NCBI GenBank assembly: GCA_023014335.1
Contig: JAECYW010000002.1
Location: 2,108,001 to 2,172,000 of the forward strand
Reading direction: 5' to 3'
DNA from: Galerina marginata
Lineage: Eukaryota > Basidiomycota > Agaricomycetes > Agaricales > Galerinaceae
DNA length: 64,000 nt
Shown: positions 34,274 through 44,430 of the stretch, piece by piece
Position numbering within the stretch: position 1 is the first letter of the stretch
How the letters are laid out: each line of letters opens with the position of its first letter
Notes under the pieces: model-generated
The model's input: the letters and a program-made list of their open reading frames with translations, nothing else
The model's database searches: none
Told to the model about the DNA's origin: nothing
Position numbers and translations under genes: made by a program

Positions 34274-34985
34274 ATGTCCCTCTCGATTGCCCGAGCTCGC
34301 TGTTCCCTCCGTCTACCATGTCTCTCGTCGACGGTTATCACACGGCGAGCAATGATGTCCGCACTCCGCAATGGCTCCCATCCTCAACCGTCACCTGCCC
34401 TCCCCAATTCACCTCCTGTAACAATACCTGCAGCACGCGTACTGTCGCCTGATGCTGCGGCACCACAGACAGCAGCACCCCCACCTCCAGCTCCTAAAGC
34501 TGAGAAACCAAGACCAACGATCCGATCAACAAAAGCGGCACTGACAATTGTGCGTCATACTTCTCCCAACCATTATGCCACAGTTCGATTAATGAGTCCG
34601 TCTACCGTTGCAGACCTCCGACGCTGTTGCACGTCTTCGGAATCTCCTCCATGGCCCTACACCACAACTTATCCGTATCGGCGTGCGGAACAAGGGCTGT
34701 GCAGGACTATCATACCATTTAGATTATGTCGACAAGCCCGGGAGGTTCGACGAAGTCGTCACGCAGGACGGCGTCCGTGTTCTGATAGACTCGAAGGCTC
34801 TCTTCTCAATAATTGGGAGTGAGATGGACTGGAAGGAGGATCAGCTAAGGTCCGTAACGTCCATGCTTCGTTGCCTCCAAAATTTATTAATATATTTTAA
34901 TCGTCCCAGCTCCAAGTTTGTTTTCAAGAATCCTAATATCAAGGATGCATGTGGTTGCGGCGAGTCCTTTAACGTCGCGTCATGA
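34274..34985 (+). CDS. ISA1: Mitochondrial A-type Fe-S assembly protein Isa1
   Basis: An A-type carrier that with Isa2 and Iba57 makes mitochondrial 4Fe-4S clusters. The first 30 residues (MSLSIARARCSLRLPCLSST) are basic and Ser/Leu-rich, as in a mitochondrial presequence. A Pro/Ala-rich linker follows. The conserved domain reads AALTI-TSDAVARLRNLL across an intron (about 34551-34611), then PTPQLIRIGVRNKGCAGLSY, VLIDSKALFSIIGSEMDW, and KNPNIKDACGCGESFNVAS. The three cysteines of the C-Xn-C-G-C pattern are all present. A second intron falls at about 34850-34909. The end matches Isa1/ISCA1 better than Isa2. The start was placed at the ATG that opens the presequence. Confidence 0.93.
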
Positions 34986-35305
34986 CAAACGGGTCTGAGA
35001 CGAGTAACATTCTATTCAACATTTACCCTGCTCTCTTACTTATATCACCATTCTGTATCATTACTGCATGGACTCCTCATTGACATAGAAACCCCCTCTG
35101 CTGCTGTATCCACCCTCTTAATACACTTACATTCTTCAGGCCGACCTGCGGAATCAATAATCACGGCATGTGTGTATTCGTACAGCCCTAATCAGTTCAA
35201 GTGTTGAACAGATACGCAAGTCCTTCCATTTACATCGAGGTATCTACCAAAACGAACGACTCATCTACACGATGTCCATCCGCTTGACTGGACACATCTC
35301 CATCA
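34986..35305. other. Convergent intergenic region
   Basis: 3' flanks of ISA1 (+) and the first WW-like gene (-). No gene, RNA or repeat recognised. Confidence 0.4.
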
Positions 35306-36645
35306 TTAGGGTCCTATGACCATTTTCGCTTTTCCTTTACCAAATCCAAAATTCTTCAAGAGCTGGCTCTTCCTTTTGCTCTTGGAGTAGCTCTGTGCCC
35401 CTTCATCTTTGTCCAATGTTTCCGACATGGCGGCAACTTGAACTTGGAGGTTAAGACTAATCCCTTTCAATGGCCTAATTGGTTTTGGTTGCAGAATATC
35501 TGCATCTGTACTTGTCTGAGGTATGTTTCGACTCGCCTGTGACGAGCTGGCAGTTAATGGCTGCTCGTCTCGTAACGATGCAACGTCAAGTGCGACAGGC
35601 GAGGCCGACAATGCGGAGCTTGCGATTGACATTGACTGAGGCATAATCATTAAATTGTCGTCAGTAATAGCGGCGTACTGTTTCGTGTCTTGTGAGGTGG
35701 GGTTTATGTTTAACCGGGAAGCAGAGATGACAGTCATAGGTGACATAGGTGAATGTGGAATGCCATTTGAATGGGCGATGGAAGGTGCATTTGAGAGTAT
35801 TCCTGAAGATTTCTGAATAGGTATTGTTACTCGTCGAAGGCTGTTATCGAGAAGACCTTGCAAGGGGATAGGGGAAGGTGTAGTGTTGACAGAAGGATGA
35901 TACAGCGCGCGTGCGCCATGTGTCACGCCGTCTTGACGTGCAGAACCAGACGACGAAGGCTGCGGTCCGTTGACCGTCATCCGTCGGGTCCCAGGAGCCA
36001 ACCGTGAGCAATCAAATAAGTTCCGTGGGTAGTAAGTGCCTAAATTTGTCGAGGAGGAAAATGACGTAGACGAAACACTGGAACTTTTTGAAGTGTAATA
36101 AGGAGTGTTGGAGCTGGAGGCAAACGCGACGTCGTCGGAGGTTGGGCCAGGCGACATTGACGGCTGACGGAGGAACGATTGATCAGCAGCAAGCGGGGGT
36201 TCTCGCGACGCCGAGGTGGTTAAGGAGCTCGCGTACAGCTGCTGGGCAACAGTGGCACTTCGTGCACGCTGGCCATTGCGACTGCCAGCGTTCAGAGATG
36301 CTGAAGCATTAGTGCGTGGGCCAACAGGTCTCTGAAGAATGCGAACGATCGACCCATACTTGGCTGGAGCACTTGCTGGTTGCTTTCCATCCACGTCGCA
36401 TGGATGAACGAAAGTCGCGCGAGGAGGTTTGGCATTAATATCCACATAGTACCTGACTCAAGAAAGCAAGATCAGTACCGTAGTTGAAGCTTAGTGAGAT
36501 GAGTAGCGGACCATATCCTCCGCCTGACAGCAAGGAACGATTAATTTCGGTGGAAGTGACCCTGAAGAAACACAAGGACATACTGTGAATCGAAATGTTC
36601 AGCCCAACCTTCGGGAAGAGGCCTTGAATCAGGATTCTTGAACAT
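35306..36645 (-). CDS. WW-like domain protein, first of a tandem pair
   Basis: The ATG at 36645 starts MFKNPDSRPLPEGWAEHFDS, which splices across about 36568-36454 to QYYVDINAKPPRATFVHPCD. This is a WW-like fold with the first Trp and the Tyr pair, but the position of the second Trp is Phe (ATFVHP). WW domains bind proline-rich peptides, and loss of the second Trp weakens that. The rest is Ser/Pro-rich and disordered. It shares with the next gene a block around GSRNGQRARSATVAQQLYAS. It ends KNFGFGKGKAKMVIGP, a basic Gly/Lys tail. No catalytic domain. I cannot name a function; an adaptor or signalling role is only a guess. Confidence 0.7.
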
Positions 36646-37065
36646 AGACTACCTCGTTGGATGGTGTTAGAGCCGGGGGTGTCATATTTGCATTGATCTT
36701 CGCTTTTAAGTAAAGGAGGCTATGAATGACCGAACTTGTAGTCTAAGGTCGTGTCAAGTAGCCAAAAAAAGCATGGGAAGACTGTCGTTCACTCACCGAA
36801 TTATAAAGCCTCACAAAGTATCATAGAAACCAGGTGGTCAAGCTTTAAATTTTAGGCTACCTGACCCAGGTATACCCTGCAAACCCCGAGATCAGTTTCT
36901 CAGAAGTGTCTAAATTTTCCACGCAGAACGCAAAGGGCGCTCAGTTGAAGGCTTCTCAGATTCCATTGATGTGCTGCGAAACAACGAAAGGCCTCGGATG
37001 CCTATACCCAATGCCATAATTGATATAGTGCTTTAACCCCCATAGAACATGAAACACGTCGGCCA
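36646..37065. other. Intergenic region between the two WW-like genes
   Basis: Promoter side of the first WW-like gene and 3' flank of the second. A short minus-strand open frame at about 36694-36662 (MTPPALTPSNE) would require a 16-nt intron to reach the WW segment, so I do not treat it as an exon. Confidence 0.4.
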
Positions 37066-38987
37066 CTATGCGTACGGGTCGAAAGAAGAATTAAAATCAA
37101 ATGTACTATCCGTTGGTGCCGCAAAATTAAAATTAGAAATTGCGCCAGTGCAAAAGTCATTCGTAGCTCCTCCGATTGAAAGAGACTGGCGCCATTGAGT
37201 CGCGCCCTGAGAAAGCACAGGCGGCTGCACGCCGTAAGACCCGGAATTGTTCCCCGAAGGCATTTGAGCGGGTTGTGGTTGTTGCTGACTGAGGTGCATT
37301 GCCTGCATCTGGGCAAGAATCAAAGAAACATCTGATGGATTAAGTGATGATTGCTGTGGTGTAGACTGCTGCTGGGCCGGCTGCCTGGTCTGCATCTGAT
37401 TAAGGATTGCGGCATAATCAACTGGAGTGACAGAGTGCACTGTTGAAGAGGCCGTATTCGGAGGTGGATCTACTAGTGTCGGAGAGGGGTTGAAGACAGC
37501 ACTGGAGCCTGCAGAAACTGCCAGTTGGGACATGCCTGCTGCGAGAGTATCCATCACATCTCCGCTGCTGTCTGAAGAAGGAAATAGATTTGTTGGGACG
37601 CCGATACTCCCCAGGACCATCTTCGCGCCAACTCGGATAGCTGTCTTCCCTGCCGATTTACCGGCGGCTATGCCAACTTTCTTTAGCACTTGGTGATCGT
37701 GGTTATTACCGTCAGGATTCTGTCCAACGTGGTTTGGACTGCATGTTAGGGTCGGTGATCGAGTGTTAATGACCGTCTGCGAAACAGGAAGAAAGTACTG
37801 CGTTGGCAGCATAGGTGCAGCAGCGCCTGACGGTAAGTTTGACATACTTGGTGAGGTCAGAGGCACATGGGCCAATAGAGGTGAACCGAGAATAGCTAAA
37901 GCGGGTTGAATTGGCGAGACTATTGGGCGAGAGAATGGCGGCGCATTCGGCGTAGAAGCTGATCGTAAAGTGCTATGAGGCAACGCCTGAAATGCTGGTG
38001 TAGTCATTTTGTAATTTGACGATGCTTCAGGAGGCCGAGATATCAAGGAATAAGTAGGCGTTTCCTTCGATTTCGACATGAAACTTTGGGACGCTGTATT
38101 GGGAGCCGTACTTGGAACCGTTGCTGTTCGTCGATGTTGTCGAAATGTTATTTCCTCCTGGGGCATGGGCATCCCATTGCTTGAAGAAAGATTGAGCAAA
38201 ACTCTGCCTCCAAGGTCATCCGCATTTCCGTTAGCAACTGGAACTGCAAAGCCCGGATGTGCGCTTGTGGATGGAAGAGAAGTTGAAGGCCTCAGAAATG
38301 TGGGCTTACGTGCTCCTCGAGGCCGCCGTGTTGGGCCACGAGAGATATACTGGGGAGCCTGGTCTTGAGGACCTGTAGAAGAGGTAAAGGAAAGAAGAGG
38401 ACCAGAGGACGAAGTTGGGGGGTTCAGTGATAAAGCAGGCGCGGGAGACAAAGAACGATCTTCCTGCGGACTAGTTGACTGAGTGACTATTTCTGAAACC
38501 GAAGAATTCTGTTCATTTTCTTCCGAATTCCGTTGGACTGACCATGTTGCAGGCATTGCACTTGCATATAGTTGTTGGGCAAAGGTTGGCTTCTTTGCTC
38601 TTGAAGCCTGCACGGCGGTGGCGAAAGGCGTGCTGGATTGCGCCGTTGTTGCCATAGGCGGTTGATGTGGTATTGAACCTGCAGGCATTGTAACACTGCG
38701 TCCACGGGGTCGTTCAAATGGTAGATCCTGGTCATCTGGATGGATAAAAGACACTTGGGGTGCCGCGGCCTCTAGATTGATATAGTACCTATTCAAAGAT
38801 CGGCTTCAACAACCTGGCATAAACAGAAGAGTGTGACCGGCGCTAACCACATCTTTCGCCTTTAAATGAGTAATATAGTTTAGTGTCATCTCTAGACAAG
38901 TTGGAGAAATATTTACCTCGAATCAAATTGTGTCGCCCAGCCAGGCGGAAGGGGTCTGTGATCCGGGTTTGTCAAAGGCGCCTCCAT
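37066..38987 (-). CDS. WW-like domain protein, second of a tandem pair
   Basis: The ATG at 38987 begins MEAPLTNPDHRPLPPGWATQ, followed by FDS. After introns it continues RYYINLEAAAPQVSFIHPDD. This is the same WW-like segment as in the neighbour gene, again with the second Trp replaced (SFIHP). A shared block AKKPTFAQQLYASAMPATWS follows, then long Ser/Pro/Thr/Gln-rich sequence. A central small conserved stretch reads KKVGIAAGKSAGKTAIRVGA then KMVLGSIGVP, matching the KGKAKMVIGP end of the first copy. The tail is Gln-rich with PSDVSLILAQMQAMHLSQQQ and ends DFNSSFDPYA. The two genes lie head to tail, so they probably arose by tandem duplication and then diverged. Function unknown. Confidence 0.7.
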
Positions 38988-40740
38988 CTTTGAGCGGTTG
39001 GCTTGAGAGTGTAACTAGCTCCAGTACGATTAAACGACTAGCCGCACAAAGGGTTTAATTATCCCTGTCAATGGCCATCGGACTTTCCGTGGTACGGAGA
39101 GGGTTTCCGGAGGGCTGGCCTGGAGGTTTGACAAGAGCTCGGCGGCAAGAGACAGTCATCGAGACTTCAACCTAATCGTGGACAAGAAAAGGCCGGTATT
39201 GACAAGACATTCAATTAAGTCCTTGGTGCCTCTCCGTAAATACCGAGTAAATACGACTGTAACACCAAGAAATAGAGTTGGTTCAATTTGCCACTGGATT
39301 TAGAACAAGTATGGAGAACCAGTGTCGGATGGAGTGTAACACTGTTGAACTTGTTCAAAGACTGGGAGTTAATAATAATGAGGCGGGAGCAGAGGTTCCT
39401 TGGGTCACCTTGCTGAAAGCAAGGTCCCTGCACCCCTCTAAATTCACGTTTAAGGAAATCTTTGTTGCCATCACCATCCTCATCATCGTTGGTGATGTTT
39501 GTCTTTGAGGTCTATGCCATGTTTGCACTTGTTATTTTGACTACCCCGTCCAAGTTCCTATCGACCTCAAATGTTGCAATCATTGATGGGCTTGTTCATG
39601 TTTCTGATCAACGCCTCTGCTACTTACTCAGTCCGGGATTTGAACGTAGGCTCGTAACCATCCGCCGAATGAGTGAGGATGGGAAGTCCTCGATTCTCAT
39701 TTGAACGCGCCAGCGGCCCTAGAACGGCTGCTCAGCCAGGACTTCAGAAACTTTCACAATAAGCGCGTCCCGTCGTCCTTCCCATGATTTCACTGTCCAT
39801 GGCTGCGTCCTGTGCCATTGGTATGTTTTACTATTTCAATTTGATAAACGAGTTCTTCAAACCCTTTGGTTCTAGGTGCATTAGTTTGTTGTTACTATTC
39901 TTGGTTGGCTGCTGGCATCCTTCATTCCTCTTTTCTCGTCATCCCGCTCAAGCTCAACGCCGCTGCTATCTGCTGCTGCCCTCCAGTCTTTCCAGGATGA
40001 TCCCACTGCGCACCTTCTGCAGACATACCTTCTTCTGCACGCCCATCCGCATGAGAGATCTACGAAAGCTACGACCCCGAACCCGATTCCTACCTCCATC
40101 CTGCCGTTCAGCCAACACTCTGCTCCCTAGTCATTGTCACACCTCTGCTATCGGCTCCTATTTTAACCAGCACCCTTGCCATCTCTGAGGACCACTGCGA
40201 CCCGCAACCATCACGCATTGTCAACCGCCTTTCGAGGAACACGGGCACTCATTAGTGGTTTATTACATCGCATACCGCAACTAACTCTCCCAGATTTCCC
40301 TCTTAGGTACAGAGAACGGCTTGAGGCTTGCCCGTCGTGTTCAAAAATGGCCCATGACCCTCAAAACTTGCCGCCACCACTCAAACAAGGTGGTCCTGCT
40401 GAAGCCCTTCGATGTGATAAAAAAATACTCTTGGCAGGGGCAGTGTGGCTTTGTTTGCCCCCATGCAGACCAATGTGTGTGCAAAACTATAATCGTTCAA
40501 ATTCACAATTACAACAAGTGAGAATAGTAGCTAGTAGGCCCGATGTGCGAGTGTCGACGGTGCGCCAGACAATTAAATTATTGGAAGGAATGTGAGCCCG
40601 GGAAATCCTAGAAATGCAGAGTGCTGAGTGTGGTATGCTGTAATTAGTATGCGAATCAAAGGAAAGTGAGAGAAAATAAGCAAAGGAACCGCCACAGGTC
40701 ATCGATATTTCAGTAATTCTCTCGCTCTCAGTGCAAAACA
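38988..40740. other. Gene-poor stretch with one weak small spliced ORF
   Basis: No convincing gene in 1.75 kb. One candidate on the plus strand starts at 39784 (MISLSMAASCAIG), splices at a GTATGT donor (39821) to a TTCTAG acceptor (39877), and continues ALVCCYYSWLAAGILHSSFL for about 50 residues. It is hydrophobic like a small membrane protein, but nothing supports expression. The part from 39500 to 40600 has several short frames that do not join. No terminal repeats of a transposon seen. Confidence 0.3.
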
Positions 40741-43700
40741 CTAAGGAGGCATAGCTCTTGCCGACGATACACCCGCATGCAAGGCCCTTGGTGTGGCACG
40801 CGCGGGTACAGGATGATAACGCGCGTCGTCCACCAGGAGGTCGTCCCCACTCCGTTGCTTCCTCTTGATGCTAGGCCGCTTGGAGAGCATTACATCGCCT
40901 TCCTTATCTTCCTTCGTCAATTCTGTCGGACTCGCCCCTCTCTTCCCAATGGACATTGACGACGATGATGCAATGGAAGCAATTTCATGCGAATAAGGGT
41001 GAGTTGGTTGGGCACGCAGAGGGGGTTGCGCATCGGTGAACATGGGACTTGTCGGCGACGATTCTTGGTCTGCTTTAGAAGAACGGGCCCTAGGTTTGAG
41101 ACCTTCGGCGATTTCCCGCTCCTCATCGACAACCATCAATGCGCCTTCGATAATAGCAGCATGGACAAAGACATATTGTCGCAAGCTCTGACAAAGACTC
41201 ATACGCTGTTCGCGCATGTCCTGTATAACTTCCCATATGGGGTCTCCAAGGGTTGTCAGCACTGGAGGAGTATAATCTTCATGCAACGGCCGGGGTTCCT
41301 TATAGTCAAAAGTTTTCGTTTGTTGTTCTTCCGGAGATGACCCGTCCATGGGATACGAAGGAATGACCGGGATTGAGGGTTGGGGGGGCAGCGATAGGCG
41401 GTAGGTTGTTGCTTCATCTGCAGATGGAGATTGTGACCTTGAAGGAGGCTCGCCATCGCTTGACATTCCACCGACTAGAGATTTGAGTTTGAACGGACTG
41501 GTATTGCTGAAATCAAAGGATAACGCAGAAGTCTGGGCCACTCTGTTCGTAGGCGATTCGTCGTTTTGGCCGTTGGTCCTTTCGCTTTGCTTTGAAAGAG
41601 AGGGAGTGGACCTGGCGGCTTGTCCCAGGTGAGGTAGGGAACCTTTTGAAAGAGATGGCGGCAACGTGCGCGTATTCATGGAAGGTGTCGACATGGTACG
41701 CGTACGTTCTATCGCGCTTTGCTGATTATTGAGAGCAGTTTGACGCAAGTCGGATGTCAGCGAGATATCTCTTGTATAACTTGAGGAAGGGAGGTTCGCT
41801 TTAGAAGATGATGAGGTCCCAGACACTGAGGTCCCAAGCGAAGAGGACGAATTATAATAGTAGCTACCATGAAATTGCCGTGTCTCTGAAGAAGACCCCC
41901 CCCTCGATGACCCAGGCGTTGAGAGAGATGTAGTCGAGTTGGCCGATGCAACTTCGTCTTGAATAGTTGGCTGTCGTTGGGCACTCGTACCGCTGACCCC
42001 AGTTTCATCCCTCACGTTCTCTGCCCATCGCATGGTTCCGGAGGGGAACGTGGCCGGACAGCCAACGTCACTTCCTGCAGAGTCTGGCTTGTCGACCTGC
42101 ATCGGTGTTGCGACAGGGACGTGGACTAACAATCCAGAGTCTTGTTCTGCCGTCTTTCCGCATTCTACGCCAGAGGAGACGGCGAGAGGGGCCGTACTAA
42201 TCGTTCCTTTGGTATCGCCATGATCTACGTCCATGGCATCATCATCTGTTGCTCCCATGTTCTTGCTCCGAACTTCTCGCCTGATGGCATCCAGAATAGC
42301 GTCGACGGCTATGAATCCACCTGTCCTTCCCACGCCAGCGCTGCAATGCAATAGCACAGGGTGATTACTGGCCAATGCATGCTTTCCAATCCCTGAGTTT
42401 TCGTCGATCTCGTGAATAGGTATTTGATCGCCTTTCTTTTGCTTCTTGACGTCACTCAGTTGGGCGTCCGACGCGAGTTTCCTCGACAGCTTCGTCAACC
42501 TGCTTGATGAGGCTTAAAACGCCCCTTGGGTCTTCGGGTACGTTCAAGTCAGGCCATTCGAGATATTGAAGGTGGATTATTTTCCTGGGTTTGATGGCTG
42601 GGTACCCAATGTGCGTCAGTTCGAATGTTCGTTTGACCGTCTCCGATCGCTTGTTATGATAATGGTGGTGTCGATAGCGTCTCTGTGAACCAGCCGAATG
42701 AGGAAAGCGTCTCGGTTGTGGCCGCGAGGAATGGGCAGACATCGTGGAGTGCCCAGCAAAGAAGCCAGCAGTTGCTGGACGTTCGTCCGGAGGGGCGAGA
42801 CCTTCTGTGGAGACTAGCCGGAGACGAAGAGGCCCAAATACAGTATCCGTCCAGTATGCACCACACTTGACCATGGCACCCTCCACTTCGCGTGTCAACA
42901 TGACGATTACATGGACATTTTGCTCCCAGCAAAGTCTATTTTATTTGAGAGTCATTATTAATTGAAAAATTAAAGGAAAAGAAATACACTCACGTCCAAA
43001 AATCGGTAAAAGTAGCGGGCAAAGGACCTTGGGTGGCAATGTAACGGCGGTTAGTACCAAGAGGTTGAATATATGAAGCATTGACATAATCGTCATCAGC
43101 TTCCCTCTTCTGGTGGAGTCTGACGCGAGCATGTTCGAACGGCCAAATGTGTCGATACCTAAAAGTGATGAGAGGATAAAAATAAGAAAGGAGGTGGGAA
43201 CGGACCTGTTCTTTGCGCCCTTCTCTACGCCAGCAGTTATGCTGTATGGGAAAGGAGCAGCAGATTGCGAGGACTGTTCAGAGTGCTGGCCGCTCTCTTT
43301 GGAGTGATGCTCCATGACGCCCATGAGACGTCGTTGTTCGGATAACTCGATTTTGAAAAATTGCATAGCGAGAGCCTCTTTACCCTCCTCGATATCTGTA
43401 GGGTTTGCGCCTTCATCGTCTTCCGACTCTGAAGAACTTGAGTCGCTGAGAGACTTATCGTGAGGGGGGGCATTCGCGGCCCGGCGCGCGATCTCCTGGA
43501 GCCATGGAAAAGGGAGGTCTGGAATGCGACGACGGACCCTGCGAGGGAGGCGCAGAGGTATGCGCTCAGTAATGCCGTGAGAAAGCTCGGTGTTCTGGCG
43601 GATGGTGTCGAAAAAGGGATTGAAAGCGGGATGAGAGTTGGCTGAAGCCGAGGTGGCGGCAGGCAGTGGGTGCAAGGAAGGGGGGCGCCTGGCAGGTGGG

Positions 43701-44383
43701 GCCGCGGAGGAATTGAAATGAGGGGAGTTGTGGACAGTGGTCGAGGAGAGAGAGAAAGCGGCCATGGGGAGATGACGGGTCCTGAGGATGGATGATTTGT
43801 GGTGATCGTCGTCTTCATCGTCGGCTTCTGCGTCAGGGGTGGGCGGTAGAGTGTCGATGAGATCGCGGCGGTCGCGCCAGACGGCCTGGAAGCCGCCCTT
43901 GAGCCAGACTAGGTCGCCCTGAAAGCCGTCGGACTTGAACTTGCGCAAGAGGCCAGCGATGTTGGACGAGTCCGCAACGGTTACAGAGTCGGCGTCGTAG
44001 ACGAGGATGCGCGAGGCAGCGTGCCAGGCGGAGAAGCGATTGCGTGCGCTGGCGGAGGGGAGCATGGCGGAGAGGCGCTGGAGTGAAAAGAGGGGCCGCT
44101 TGAGGAGGGTGGAGGGGACGGAGAGGGAGACGGCGCGAGGGATGCGAGCGTTGGAATAGGCGGCATGTGGGCGGATGTCGAGGAGGAGGGTGGCGGGGTC
44201 GTCGAGACAGGCGGGGAGGTCGGGGAGGTCGATGGCGGGGAAGGGGCTGGATGAGGCGGGGACGGGGGTGGTCTGTGCGGAGAGCATTGGGGATGAGGCG
44301 AATCGGTCAGCTATGGCCTTTGCAAAAGGAGCATGTGGATGGCAGGGCACAGCGACTGGGTTGGCCGCGCTGAAAAAGTCCAT
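40741..44383 (-). CDS. Rhodanese-protein tyrosine phosphatase
   Basis: A Pyp/Ptp2-like phosphatase that in yeasts inactivates stress MAP kinases. The N-terminus carries a rhodanese/Cdc25-like domain (LLDIRPHAAYSNARIPRAVS, RILVYDADSVTVAD, LVWLKGGFQAVW); the equivalent of its catalytic Cys is Asp (VYDADS), so it is probably a docking module. The PTP domain follows: RYRHIWPFEHARVRL, YVNASYIQPLGTNRRYIATQ, the WPD loop WPDLNVPEDP, and the P-loop HCSAGVGRTGG with catalytic Cys and Arg. Introns lie near 43160-43207 and 42938-42995. The frame breaks once at an AAA run (42478-42480 plus strand); a 37-nt intron at 42481-42445 could also explain it. A long Ser/Pro-rich tail ends at 40741. The start is 48 bp from the TOP2 stop. 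Confidence 0.85.
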
Positions 44384-44430
44384 TGATGGAATGAGAAAGA
44401 GAGAGGGCTACATATATACATGACGTCACA

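Noticed and set aside
36630..36694. Extra upstream exon (MTPPALTPSNE) for the first WW-like gene
   Set aside because: It would need a 16-nt intron. The internal ATG giving MFKNPDSRPLPEGW is sufficient.
39640..39720. Possible tRNA on the minus strand, prompted by CGTTCAAATCCCGG
   Set aside because: The arms on each side of the T-loop-like word do not pair and no acceptor or anticodon stem forms.
43981..44423. Overlapping open frames on both strands at the N-terminus of the rhodanese-PTP gene
   Set aside because: GC-rich coding sequence leaves all frames open; only the rhodanese frame shows domain motifs.
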